Made by a program: the position numbers and the translations under genes
In this document: positions 1-6,505 of the stretch, piece after piece
Numbering within the stretch: position 1 is the first letter of the stretch
Layout of the letters: each line of letters opens with the position of its first letter
The notes under the pieces: generated by a model
What the model was told of the DNA's origin: nothing
Databases searched by the model: none
Seen by the model: only the letters and a program-made list of their open reading frames with translations
Source: Nitrososphaerota archaeon
GTDB taxonomy: Archaea > Thermoproteota > Nitrososphaeria > Nitrososphaerales > Nitrosopumilaceae
DNA: 17,252 bases
Direction: 5' to 3'
NCBI GenBank assembly: GCA_022565935.1
Contig: JADFJY010000011.1
Coordinates: 1-17,252 of the forward strand

Positions 1-1
1 A

Positions 2-229
2 AAATTTGCCATACAAGATGCAACTTTGGCTGCAGGATATTCTCAGCTAGCAGCTCAAGCATTAGGATTAAGCTCAATTTGGATTGGCATGTTTGATGAA
101 CAAAAAGTAATGGATATTATTGAAACAGATCTAGTTCCATCGTCTGTTCTATGTATTGGATATCCAGAACAAACAAAATTCCCAAAACCACGACGAAACC
201 TCAAAGACCTAGTCCATGTAACTTGGTAG
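2..229 (+). CDS. Nitroreductase family protein, C-terminal fragment (5' end outside window)
   Basis: The frame is open from the first bases of the window and ends at TAG, giving the last 75 or so residues. The segment begins KFAIQDATLAAGYSQLAAQA and continues with ALGLSSIWIG. That matches the conserved C-terminal core of FMN-dependent nitroreductases, where a helix of the form D-A-x-L-A-A-x-x-L-x-L-x-A-x-x-L-G-L-G precedes a strand and a final region of the type V-x-x-x-L-x-I-G-Y-P (here SSVLCIGYP). Family members use NAD(P)H and FMN to reduce nitro compounds, quinones or flavins; the substrate cannot be told from this fragment. A TTG or ATG inside the fragment should not be taken as the start, because the conserved helix extends upstream of it. 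The family call is fairly firm; the physiological role is unknown. Confidence 0.8.
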   Translation, partial: KFAIQDATLAAGYSQLAAQALGLSSIWIGMFDEQKVMDIIETDLVPSSVLCIGYPEQTKFPKPRRNLKDLVHVTW

Positions 230-249
230 AATTCATAAAATTCTCCAGA

Positions 250-258
250 TTTAAATAA
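250..258 (+). promoter_or_regulatory. TATA-like box of the RAM-domain gene
   Basis: TTTAAATAA lies 21-30 bases before the ATG at 280, and no purine-rich Shine-Dalgarno stretch lies between. This is the spacing expected for an archaeal TATA box feeding a leaderless mRNA. It also favours the ATG at 280 over the ATG at 261, which opens only an 8-codon frame. Confidence 0.5.
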
Positions 259-279
259 TCATGGATACTAGTTTAATTC

Positions 280-513
280 ATGACTGATGCATATGTAATG
301 CTAAATTGTGACTTGGGTGCAGAGGCTGAAATTATTGAAAAACTCAAAGAACTTGAAGAAGTAAAAGATGTCTTTGAGACTATTGGAACTCATGATATGA
401 TGGTAAAATTACAAGCAGTTAATTTTGAAAAAATAAGAGAGATTGTTTCAAGAAATATTCAACAATTACCAAAAGTACGTTCTACTGCAACACTCATAAA
501 AAAAGATAATTAG
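280..513 (+). CDS. Stand-alone Lrp/AsnC ligand-binding (RAM) domain protein
   Basis: A 77-residue protein consisting only of the alpha-beta RAM (AsnC C-terminal) domain, with no DNA-binding helix-turn-helix. Visible features are the first strand (AYVMLNCDLGAE), a helix rich in E/K, the strand and turn EVKDVFETIGTHDMMVKLQA, which fits the family pattern V-x-x-x-x-x-x-T-G-x-x-D-x-x-v-x-v, a second helix, and a closing strand VRSTATLIKK. In this family the domain binds small ligands such as amino acids and makes dimers or octamers. Stand-alone copies, common in archaea, are thought to act as partners for full-length Lrp regulators or as small-molecule sensors. The gene runs convergently into a minus-strand zinc-ribbon microprotein only 2 bases away. 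Confidence 0.88.
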   Translation: MTDAYVMLNCDLGAEAEIIEKLKELEEVKDVFETIGTHDMMVKLQAVNFEKIREIVSRNIQQLPKVRSTATLIKKDN

Positions 514-515
514 AA

Positions 516-626
516 TTAGTCAGATATCTCAATCATTTTCTTACCACAATTTGGGCATGTTACGTTTGTATTTCGTTCAGCTAAAGTCATTGGCATTTTA
601 CACTTTGTACAATTCCAAGTTGGCAT
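516..626 (-). CDS. Zinc-ribbon microprotein (36 aa)
   Basis: A short minus-strand ORF: ATG at 626, stop TAA at 516-518. The product starts MPTWNCTKCKMPM and contains two CxxC knuckles: CTKC (residues 6-9) and CPNC (residues 24-27), followed by GKKMIEI. Spacing and residues fit a minimal treble-clef or rubredoxin-like zinc ribbon that binds one Zn2+ through four cysteines. Such small proteins in archaea are often linked to transcription or ribosome function, but nothing here decides that. Its start sits one base past the stop of another small ORF (628-771), so the two are probably co-transcribed. The Cys pattern in such a short frame makes it very likely real. Confidence 0.72.
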   Translation of the reverse strand: MPTWNCTKCKMPMTLAERNTNVTCPNCGKKMIEISD

Positions 627-627
627 A

Positions 628-771
628 TTAATTCAAAATTTTGTGAAGATCTTCATTTAATACTCTAGAATAGCTATAGATTGATTGGTCTTGTTGAATT
701 ATTTTTGCTTGACGAAGTCTAATTTTTTTATTAATATAATAATCGATTATAATTTTAACACATTTTCTCAT
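628..771 (-). CDS. Small basic hypothetical protein (47 aa)
   Basis: Minus-strand ORF with ATG at 771, bounded upstream by an in-frame TAA two codons earlier, and ending one base before the zinc-ribbon ATG at 626. The product (MRKCVKIIIDYYINKKIRLR...) is rich in Lys/Arg/Ile/Tyr and may be mostly helical. I do not recognise it. Support comes from position: a TATA-like TTATATGA lies 24 bases upstream, and the ORF abuts a convincing zinc-ribbon gene as if in a two-gene operon. Against it, the region is very AT-rich, so a 47-codon frame could arise by chance, and the ORF may instead be the leader of the zinc-ribbon mRNA. Confidence 0.4.
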   Translation of the reverse strand: MRKCVKIIIDYYINKKIRLRQAKIIQQDQSIYSYSRVLNEDLHKILN

Positions 772-794
772 CTGTATTTAGAATTTTATTTAAA

Positions 795-802
795 TCATAT
801 AA
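795..802 (-). promoter_or_regulatory. Putative TATA box for the microprotein pair
   Basis: On the minus strand this reads TTATATGA and ends 23 bases before the ATG at 771. That spacing suits a leaderless transcript covering the 47-aa ORF and the zinc-ribbon ORF. Confidence 0.3.
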
Positions 803-888
803 TAATATTTGATACATTTAAAAAAATGAACAGGTATTTTTTGGATACTGCGTGGCTTTAGGAACAGATTCTTTCATAAAACATGATA

Positions 889-909
889 TGTGATTAAGAT
901 TTAATCACA
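889..909. promoter_or_regulatory. 21-bp palindrome upstream of a promoter (operator candidate)
   Basis: Perfect inverted repeat: arm TGTGATTAA (889-897), 3-base centre GAT, arm TTAATCACA (901-909). It ends about 12 bases before the TATA-like TTTAATTAAT (921-930) that fits the ATG at 953, which is where archaeal activators often bind. A dimeric helix-turn-helix protein is the natural reader. A 9-bp arm is rare but not impossible by chance in AT-rich DNA. Confidence 0.4.
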
Positions 910-952
910 ATTTTTTTACATTTAATTAATACAAGTGACCTATATTCTTCAA

Positions 953-1129
953 ATGACTGATGAGAAAAATGAGATTGAAAAACTCATTGATAATATGATT
1001 ACTGGTGGCGATGAGTTAGTTGCCAATCTTAAAAATGTCTTGCCAGATTCACTTGCTGAGTCTATTGTAATGTTTCATGAATCAAATGTCATAAATCTAA
1101 AGAAAATTAAAAAATTCCTTAACAAATAA
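953..1129 (+). CDS. Small hypothetical protein (58 aa)
   Basis: Predicted to be helical and charged, starting MTDEKNEIEKLIDNMITGGD and ending in the basic stretch NLKKIKKFLNK; no domain recognised. I chose ATG 953 rather than the in-frame GTG at 935. The TATA-like TTTAATTAAT at 921-930 sits about 23-32 bases before 953, which suits a leaderless transcript starting at the ATG, whereas the GTG would lie only 5 bases past the box. The promoter carries the palindrome at 889-909, so expression is probably regulated. The gene is followed after about 55 bases by an SRPBCC-like gene on the same strand. It is real in my judgement because of its promoter and the shift to codon-like base use, but its role is unknown. 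Confidence 0.6.
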   Translation: MTDEKNEIEKLIDNMITGGDELVANLKNVLPDSLAESIVMFHESNVINLKKIKKFLNK

Positions 1130-1185
1130 ATCCAAAGTACTGATTCCTACTATATCTTTTTTAATCATTGTTAGGGATTTCTAAT

Positions 1186-1566
1186 GTGACACGATCTCGT
1201 ACAATCTCAATTATTGTAAAAAAGAAAACAGGCGAAGCATTTGATGCAATTTTAGAAATTCCTCCTAAGTTGATGCCTGATGCAAAAATGAATGATGATG
1301 GTTGGTGGTTCTTTACTGGCCCTCATGGAAAATCTCGACTCAAATTCAATGAAAACAAGTCACTTGGAATCTTAGATCATCTGTATATTGATGAAAATTC
1401 TTCTTGGGATGTCCCAATGAGAGTAGTCTCTAGTGGTGATTTCTCTGAAATTATAATGACATTGAATAAACCTGATGAACTAAACGATGATCAATTTGAA
1501 CAAAGAGTAGCTGAAATTGGTGAGATGATAATTACAATGAAAAATATTATTGAATCTAACTCCTAA
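1186..1566 (+). CDS. SRPBCC (START-like fold) family protein
   Basis: About 126 residues. The order of elements fits the small SRPBCC proteins annotated as polyketide cyclase-like or activator-of-Hsp90-like: a first strand TISIIVKKKTGEAFDAIL with the helix after it, then DGWWFFTGPHGKSRLKF, the segment LGILDHLYIDE, the strand VPMRVVSSGDFSEIIMTL, and a long C-terminal helix. Family members form a deep hydrophobic pocket for a lipid-like ligand; no substrate can be assigned. The start is uncertain. GTG at 1186 has an AGGG motif 9 bases upstream and a TATA-like TATAT near 1151; a TTG at 1168 would add six residues. A second, unrelated-looking SRPBCC gene lies at 2151-2612 on the other strand. Confidence 0.72.
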   Translation: MTRSRTISIIVKKKTGEAFDAILEIPPKLMPDAKMNDDGWWFFTGPHGKSRLKFNENKSLGILDHLYIDENSSWDVPMRVVSSGDFSEIIMTLNKPDELNDDQFEQRVAEIGEMIITMKNIIESNS

Positions 1567-1664
1567 TGCTTTGAAATTAATTTTTTATATTGAAATTATG
1601 CCTAAACAAGTACAAATCATTCCTTAAGGTTAAATGTAAATTTGACAATAAGGTGTTGATAAAA

Positions 1665-1751
1665 ATGCCATATGATGAAGTATGCTTTCAAAGATTGGAA
1701 GAAGACAATCCTGAAGATTATGAAAAACTAAAATCTAAAAAATCATCTTAA
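1665..1751 (+). CDS. Microprotein, hypothetical (28 aa; possible longer form)
   Basis: An ATG at 1665 opens a 28-codon frame (MPYDEVCFQRLEEDNPEDYE...) ending in a Lys/Ser-rich tail. An AAGGTG stretch at 1650-1655, 9 bases upstream, resembles a Shine-Dalgarno site. The same frame stays open back to a TAA at 1578-1580, so a TTG at 1590 could give a 53-residue form containing VKCKFDNKV with extra cysteines. The acidic E/D/Y-rich composition looks like true protein rather than chance translation of AT-rich DNA. No family is recognised and the frame is short, so confidence is limited. Confidence 0.4.
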   Translation: MPYDEVCFQRLEEDNPEDYEKLKSKKSS

Positions 1752-1773
1752 TCTAGTTTCTTTAGTCCTTATC

Positions 1774-2097
1774 TTAATCCTCATTATCTCTTCTACCCGG
1801 ACCAACCATGTCTTCTGGTTTTATTTTGCTGTCCCAGTTTCCTTTCACTCCTTTAATTAAAGCAATGATTCCAGCACCAATAAATCCAATAACTAGTACA
1901 AAGAATAAGATCTGATCAATTACCTTCAACGAACAGTTGATTTCAACTGGTGGGTTATCCGTAGAATATTTGAAGCATGTTTCAAACTCATTTGATTCTA
2001 GAGTAGATGCCTGATAATTATGTCCAAATACTCCCAGAATAATAAATCCAACAAAGACTAACACAATACCAATCATGATAAATCGCATATCGCTCAT
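1774..2097 (-). CDS. Two-helix membrane protein, hypothetical
   Basis: 107 residues. Transmembrane segments are visible at residues 5-25 (FIMIGIVLVFVGFIILGVF) and about 62-84 (IDQILFFVLVIGFIGAGIIA), separated by a loop of about 35 residues with two cysteines (in TCFKYS and INCSL) that could form a disulphide if the loop is outside. The C-terminus is charged and presumably cytoplasmic, ending PGRRDNED. No enzymatic motif is seen. The gene lies downstream of, and in the same orientation as, the SRPBCC gene at 2151-2612 with a 53-base gap, so the two could share a transcript. I recognise only the topology, not a named family. Confidence 0.75.
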   Translation of the reverse strand: MSDMRFIMIGIVLVFVGFIILGVFGHNYQASTLESNEFETCFKYSTDNPPVEINCSLKVIDQILFFVLVIGFIGAGIIALIKGVKGNWDSKIKPEDMVGPGRRDNED

Positions 2098-2150
2098 GTT
2101 TTTTTCCTTGATTTATCGTATTTACATTTTGACCTGAAAATATTTTGGCA

Positions 2151-2612
2151 TTATTTTTCAAGTATTGCTTTAAGATTTTCAAGTGATGCTTTATAAAATG
2201 AACCCATAAATTCAAGAAACTCGAAGAATTGTTTTTCAGACATCTTTTTGCTGTTAAGATAGGATTGCCATGTTAGTTGAACCAAATTTTTAGATTTTAC
2301 TTTAATTGAAATAGTTGCAACATATGCTCTTAATGGCAAGCCTTCAGTTGCAATATATGTAAAATACTCTTTGTCTTTCCAAGCAACTACATGCTCTTCA
2401 ATTTTAGTTCCATCTGCAAATGTAATTAGTCTAATTGCTCCCACATCTCTTGTCTTTTTAGAAAGATAAACTGTTTTTTTTACATCAACTACCCAAGCTG
2501 GCAATCCTGAAATATTACTAATCTTTCTCCAAACTTTATCTTTTGAAGCTTTAATCATTATTGTTTTTTTTACAGATCCTGTATGACATGATTTTTTTGG
2601 AGTTTTTGTCAT
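2151..2612 (-). CDS. SRPBCC family protein (polyketide cyclase/dehydrase-like)
   Basis: 153 residues from ATG 2612 (MTKTPKKSCHTGSVKKTIMI...). The layout is that of the helix-grip SRPBCC fold: a strand VKKTIMIKASKDKVWRKISN with the classic A-x-x-x-V-W helix, then LPAWVVDVKKTVYL, an AIRLITFADGTKIEEHVVAW strand pair, YIATEGLPLRAYVATISIKV, and a long C-terminal helix (FMGSFYKASLENLKAIL). Such proteins bind hydrophobic ligands. The frame is open upstream to an ATG at 2660, but a TATA-like TTTAAAA at 2636-2642 (minus strand), 24 bases before 2612, lies inside that extension. The shorter, leaderless start also leaves room for the divergent promoter of the gene at 2689. Confidence 0.78.
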   Translation of the reverse strand: MTKTPKKSCHTGSVKKTIMIKASKDKVWRKISNISGLPAWVVDVKKTVYLSKKTRDVGAIRLITFADGTKIEEHVVAWKDKEYFTYIATEGLPLRAYVATISIKVKSKNLVQLTWQSYLNSKKMSEKQFFEFLEFMGSFYKASLENLKAILEK

Positions 2613-2635
2613 ATGATAACTTGAAAACAATTGAA

Positions 2636-2642
2636 TTTTAAA
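2636..2642 (-). promoter_or_regulatory. TATA-like box deciding the start of the SRPBCC gene
   Basis: TTTAAAA on the minus strand ends 23 bases before the ATG at 2612. It supports that start over the in-frame ATG at 2660. Confidence 0.4.
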
Positions 2643-2688
2643 TTTTAGTTGTACAATCATTTTTAATCCCCATAAAATAATAAAAGAA

Positions 2689-3969
2689 ATGGTCTTTGGA
2701 TGGGGTAAAAAGAAACAAGAAGAAAAGCCATTAGGGGAAATTACTCAAGAAAAAGAGTTACAACTTTCTGATGTCACAAAAATTGTAGATAATCTTAATC
2801 AATTACGACAATCTCAACTTCTCTCTGATATAAAACACCTGAGAAAAAATACTGAGCCCCTGATAGATGATCTAATGAAAATAGGAAATGTTCTTGCAAA
2901 AGATAATCTCAAAGTCGACGATATTGATAAACATCTTGCAACTATCGTGGTTAGAGGTAAAAAACAGGTAATTGATGTTATCAAAAAAGATGTTTCACAT
3001 CTACCAGAAGTTTCATCTATTGATGATGCAAAAAAACTAGACTTTTCTCTAAACCAAATTCTCAAGAAAGTTGGTGATGTCTTGGGAAGACAAACAAGAG
3101 TTATTCACATCTTCGCAAGAAAATATGCAAATCAATTAAAATTAAATCTTGAAGTAATGAACAAAAACCAGGATAAGATCCATAAACTCCTAAAAAATTA
3201 TGATTCTGCAAAATCTGCTTCTGATGAAATAATAGATGCAGTAAATCAAATCAAAATTCTAAAAGAGAAACAATTAGAAAAAACTCAAAAGATTACTGAT
3301 ACAAATCAGATTACACAATCACTAGATGAAAAAATTTTGTCAATACAGAATTCAATTGAAGTTATAAAATCTTCTGATAATTATAAAAAATATGTTGATT
3401 TGAAAAATGCTTTAGATACGTTTAACACTAAAAAATTAAAGATAAAAAATGAGATTGATACACAATTCACAAAAATTTCTCGTCCTCTTAGTAGATATGA
3501 ATATGGCTCCTCATTAGACAAAGATCAAAAAATTATCTTATCAAAATTAATTAAAAATCCATTTGATGTAATTCTTCCTGAAACTAAAGATACTGTTATT
3601 TTGATTTTAGAAAATGTTAGGAAAGCAATTTCTTCTGGTTCTATTTCTGTAAAAGATATTGACAAATCATTATCTTTTATTACTGAAACTGAAGAAACAC
3701 TTGATGGATTTGTAAAACAGATTTTAGAATATTTAGAAAAACATGAAAAAATGAAATATGATCTGAATTCTCTTAATTCTGAAGAACTTGTATCTTTAGA
3801 ACATGAATTAACCAAAAACATCTCATTTAAGGAAGATTCACAACTAAAATCTGAAACTTTTCAGGGAGAAATTGAAGAGATTGATTCCAATATTCCAAAA
3901 CTTGTATCTAAAATTGAAGATAAACTAAGACAATTCTCAAATACAAAATACTTTGTGATGCCTCCTTAA
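2689..3969 (+). CDS. Long coiled-coil protein, unknown function
   Basis: 426 residues, dominated by Leu/Ile/Lys/Asp/Ser heptad-like helices. The N-terminus MVFGWGKKKQ is an aromatic then basic stretch that could insert in or touch a membrane. A first helical region (about 25-180) includes the segment GRQTRVIHIFARKYANQLKL. A second coiled coil spans about 180-265. A less regular centre contains RPLSRYEYGS, and a third helical region runs to a conserved-looking hydrophobic tail KYFVMPP. No signal peptide, transmembrane helix or catalytic motif is seen. A JAMM protease gene follows 31 bases later on the same strand, suggesting an operon. Loose comparisons are ESCRT-III/CdvB-like or SMC/Rad50-like coiled coils, but no diagnostic motif of either is present. 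Confidence 0.82.
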   Translation: MVFGWGKKKQEEKPLGEITQEKELQLSDVTKIVDNLNQLRQSQLLSDIKHLRKNTEPLIDDLMKIGNVLAKDNLKVDDIDKHLATIVVRGKKQVIDVIKKDVSHLPEVSSIDDAKKLDFSLNQILKKVGDVLGRQTRVIHIFARKYANQLKLNLEVMNKNQDKIHKLLKNYDSAKSASDEIIDAVNQIKILKEKQLEKTQKITDTNQITQSLDEKILSIQNSIEVIKSSDNYKKYVDLKNALDTFNTKKLKIKNEIDTQFTKISRPLSRYEYGSSLDKDQKIILSKLIKNPFDVILPETKDTVILILENVRKAISSGSISVKDIDKSLSFITETEETLDGFVKQILEYLEKHEKMKYDLNSLNSEELVSLEHELTKNISFKEDSQLKSETFQGEIEEIDSNIPKLVSKIEDKLRQFSNTKYFVMPP

Positions 3970-4000
3970 AATTAAATTAGTTAAAAACTAAAGAGTTTCT

Positions 4001-4408
4001 ATGATTTTCAAGAAGAAAAAGTTTGAGCGAAAAGTCTTGATACAAAAAGATGTACTTGATAGCATTTTATCTTATTGTCACATGAAACATCCAAATGAAT
4101 GCATCTTGATATTAAAAGGCAAATCCAAAAATGGAGAAATAAAAATAGATGGACTTGTAATTCCTCCTTTTACTGAGACTGGTCCTACGTTTGCCGGATT
4201 TCCTCATTCTTTTTTACCATTGGATATGAGTTATATTGGAATTATTCATTCACACCCAAGTGGTTCGGCAGAACCCTCTGTTACTGACTTGCATAATTTC
4301 TTTGGTTTAGTATCACTCATTGTTCAATATCCATATGATGATGATTCAATTTTTGCATGGGATAGTAGTGGCAATTCTATTCCTCTTTCAATCATACAAA
4401 ATTTGTAA
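4001..4408 (+). CDS. JAMM/MPN+ metalloprotease-like protein
   Basis: 135 residues. The zinc and catalytic signature of JAMM (Mov34/PAD-1) isopeptidases is complete: Glu33 in NECILILKG, then H83-S-H85-P, then S93 and D96 in PSVTD, which matches E...H-[ST]-H-x7-S-x2-D exactly. His83, His85 and Asp96 would hold Zn2+, and Glu33 would activate water. Known archaeal members remove ubiquitin-like SAMP modifiers; bacterial ones also process ThiS/MoaD-like sulphur carriers. The protein is minimal, with no extra domain, and has a basic N-terminus (MIFKKKKFERK). It sits 31 bases after the coiled-coil gene, which may encode its partner or substrate. The enzyme family is secure; the substrate is not. Confidence 0.9.
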   Translation: MIFKKKKFERKVLIQKDVLDSILSYCHMKHPNECILILKGKSKNGEIKIDGLVIPPFTETGPTFAGFPHSFLPLDMSYIGIIHSHPSGSAEPSVTDLHNFFGLVSLIVQYPYDDDSIFAWDSSGNSIPLSIIQNL

Positions 4409-4443
4409 AATACATATAGAAAATCCAAAAAACACTGACAAAG

Positions 4444-4450
4444 CTTTATA
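4444..4450 (+). promoter_or_regulatory. TATA-like box of the membrane zinc-ribbon gene
   Basis: The motif CTTTATAAC lies around these positions, about 28 bases before the TTG at 4478, with no Shine-Dalgarno site between. It supports TTG as the initiator of a leaderless mRNA. The ATG at 4473 opens only a short frame in another register. Confidence 0.45.
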
Positions 4451-4477
4451 ACCTTTTTTTAAGATACATTTAATGAA

Positions 4478-4801
4478 TTGTTTAATTACAAATCTTATTT
4501 GATTTTTCTCGCAGCATCACTAGTTATCAGTATTGGATTACAGATGATACTTCCATTCCCATTTGGGTTAATTGCTGCACTTGGAATTTTCATTGCATTT
4601 CCACTATTTCTAAGAAAACGAGCCATGAGTCGTATGCGAGGTTATGGTGGTGACTCTGAAACACGTGGAGGTGGGTTCTTTGGATTGGGTTCTCAAGAAG
4701 GATCTGGTAAAGTAAAATACATTTGTCTTGTTTGCAGAAACAAACATAAAGGTGGTACCTGCCCACGTTGCGGTTCAAAGATGCAACGAGCTGATTTTTA
4801 A
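4478..4801 (+). CDS. Membrane-anchored zinc-ribbon protein
   Basis: 107 residues starting at TTG. The N-terminal half forms two closely spaced transmembrane helices (YLIFLAASLVISIGLQMIL and GLIAALGIFIAFPLFL, about residues 6-45) separated by a short PFPF turn. A basic, Gly-rich linker follows (RAMSRMRGYGGDS). The C-terminus holds a zinc ribbon with CLVC and CPRC knuckles 9 residues apart, presumably in the cytoplasm. This suggests a membrane-tethered adaptor that binds protein or nucleic acid, but no named family is recognised. A 105-residue gene begins 13 bases after the stop, so the two are probably co-transcribed. Confidence 0.8.
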   Translation: MFNYKSYLIFLAASLVISIGLQMILPFPFGLIAALGIFIAFPLFLRKRAMSRMRGYGGDSETRGGGFFGLGSQEGSGKVKYICLVCRNKHKGGTCPRCGSKMQRADF

Positions 4802-4814
4802 TCGTGAGAGAAAG

Positions 4815-5132
4815 ATGGCATTAGAAGAATTAAGAAAAAAAGTCTTATACCAAAATTCCATAGAGATATGGATTGGAGCAAGTAAAGAAAAAAACATAGA
4901 CTGGTTTGAAACTGAAAATTATAAAAAATTTATTGCATTTCTTCTAAAAAATAATCTAAACATGAAACAAATGTCCATTTGCTTTGATGAATCAGATATG
5001 GCATCTGAAGGTGGTCACAGCAAAAAAGTATTTGCTAACAAGTTGGCAGCATTCAATGATGAAAATTCATCATGCTATTCAATAAAATTGAATGATAGTA
5101 ATATTGAATTAATTCGCAAATTTGAACTTTAA
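4815..5132 (+). CDS. Hypothetical protein (105 aa), downstream of the membrane zinc ribbon
   Basis: Starts at ATG 4815 (MALEELRKKVLYQNSIEIWI). The frame is open further upstream to 4728, but that part overlaps the zinc-ribbon gene in another register, so ATG 4815, 13 bases past that stop, is the sensible start. A run of purines (GAGAGAAAG) precedes it. The sequence alternates strands and helices, with segments IEIWIGASKEKN, FIAFLLKNNLNMKQMSICFD and CYSIKLNDSNIELIRKF, giving a small alpha/beta soluble protein. The GGHSKK segment in the middle is Gly/Ser/Lys rich but is not a P-loop. I do not recognise the family. It converges on the permease operon with a 5-base gap. Confidence 0.7.
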   Translation: MALEELRKKVLYQNSIEIWIGASKEKNIDWFETENYKKFIAFLLKNNLNMKQMSICFDESDMASEGGHSKKVFANKLAAFNDENSSCYSIKLNDSNIELIRKFEL

Positions 5133-5137
5133 TTTTA

Positions 5138-6505
5138 TTATCGTTTTAACTTTGGATTCACTATAACATCAAGTGCATTTCCAATAAAGACAAACGCAAG
5201 ACCTGTTATTGCAATCATTACTCCTGGTGGCAATATCCACCACCATAAACCTCTTGCCGCTGCACCGAATGTATTTGCATCATGTAAGATCTGTCCCCAT
5301 GTTGGAAATGATGGATCACCTAATCCAAGAAAACTGAGACCAGCTTCTGTAGTAATTGCAGCTGGAACTGATATTGCAATACTTGCAAATGCATAAGGCA
5401 GTAATTGTGGTATCATGTGCTTGAGAATTATCTTAGAATCTTTTTGTCCCATCATTTTTGCAGCATCTACATAGCCACGAGTCTTGATTTGAAGTGACAT
5501 ACTTCTTGATACCTTTGCAATTCCTACCCAACCAAACATCATCAAAAATCCAACCATCACAAATATACTATTACTAATTGTTACTGAAAGTATGATGAGA
5601 AATGGAAGTACTGGCAATGCATAGATTACATCGTTGAATCTCATCATTGTCTCATCAGTTTTTTTACCCTTGAATCCAGCATATACTCCGTAAAATAATC
5701 CCATAACAACTGATGCAATTGCAACAACAATACCGATGAATAATGCGAGTGGTGTTCCCCATAACAATCCTATTGCTAAATCCCGTCTTAATTCATCAGT
5801 ACCCATTATTCCAAAAGCTTTACCACCAATGATTAGCTTTGATTCAGGAATCTGAACTTCAGAATTCACTGAATATAAATCAATTAAAAAAATATAATTT
5901 CCTTTTAGAGGTTCATTCGTTTGTGTTTTTGAAAAAATGATGTCTTCTGCTGATAATCTGTCAAGTGAAAATGTAAATTGTTCTGATTGTAATGACAAGT
6001 TTTTCTTTATAGCACCATCTGTTGAAAAAATCCTTTCACTGTGAATTGTTTCTGAATTTGAGAACGGAAGTGATGTTGTTATTAATTCAAGTTTTATACC
6101 ATCAGGCCTAATTACTGTCATTTGAAGTAAAGGCGAACCAGAATATTTTGATGAAAATTCATAGATGAAATCACTTGGAAAGTCATCATAATTAAAATTC
6201 AATCCAAACTGATGTGATGTAAGTGAAATTTTTCCTTGTGAATTCATTTGAATATTTGGGGTTTCTAATATTTTATGTTCTGGAATCTTTTCTATCATAA
6301 AGAGATTCACCCAAATTGGAATTGCAACCTTTGGATATGAAATCCAGTGACCTGGGTTGTTCCATTCTTGAAACGTTTCAAGTGGAATCACAATTATGGT
6401 AATTATTGATGTTCCAATAAGTATTGCAAGAATTACAATGCCTGCAATTCCCATCTTGCTTTTGAGAAATTCTCGCTTTATTTCCTGAGGGCTTATACTA
6501 CTCAT
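5138..6505 (-). CDS. ABC transporter permease, DppC/OppC-like, with large extracytoplasmic insertion
   Basis: 455 residues, against about 280-320 for typical DppC/OppC. Residues 1-40 are the OppC_N region with the first transmembrane helix (GIAGIVILAILIGTSIITII). Residues 232-450 are the inner-membrane permease domain: the family hallmark MGTDELRRDLAIGLLWG (234-250), five further helices, the EAA loop YVDAAKMMGQKDSKIILKHM (345-364) that contacts the ATPase, and AGLSFLGLGDPSFPTWGQIL. Between them, about 180 residues (45-230) rich in beta-type sequence replace the usual short loop and should lie outside the membrane. The start ATG overlaps the stop of the DppB-like gene (ATGA), so translation is coupled. 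No ATPase or binding-protein gene is nearby, so the substrate (peptide, nickel or oligosaccharide) is open. Confidence 0.9.
   Translation of the reverse strand: MSSISPQEIKREFLKSKMGIAGIVILAILIGTSIITIIVIPLETFQEWNNPGHWISYPKVAIPIWVNLFMIEKIPEHKILETPNIQMNSQGKISLTSHQFGLNFNYDDFPSDFIYEFSSKYSGSPLLQMTVIRPDGIKLELITTSLPFSNSETIHSERIFSTDGAIKKNLSLQSEQFTFSLDRLSAEDIIFSKTQTNEPLKGNYIFLIDLYSVNSEVQIPESKLIIGGKAFGIMGTDELRRDLAIGLLWGTPLALFIGIVVAIASVVMGLFYGVYAGFKGKKTDETMMRFNDVIYALPVLPFLIILSVTISNSIFVMVGFLMMFGWVGIAKVSRSMSLQIKTRGYVDAAKMMGQKDSKIILKHMIPQLLPYAFASIAISVPAAITTEAGLSFLGLGDPSFPTWGQILHDANTFGAAARGLWWWILPPGVMIAITGLAFVFIGNALDVIVNPKLKR

Noticed and set aside
841..888. 11-codon ORF beginning near 826 and other tiny frames in the 772-952 gap
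   Set aside because: Too short and without cysteine patterns or a plausible promoter; kept as non-coding.
935..952. GTG start extending the 58-residue protein by six residues
   Set aside because: The TATA-like box at 921-930 would be only 5 bases before that GTG; spacing favours the ATG at 953.
4728..4814. Upstream extension of the 105-residue protein
   Set aside because: It overlaps the zinc-ribbon end of the preceding gene in another frame; the ATG at 4815 follows that stop by 13 bases.
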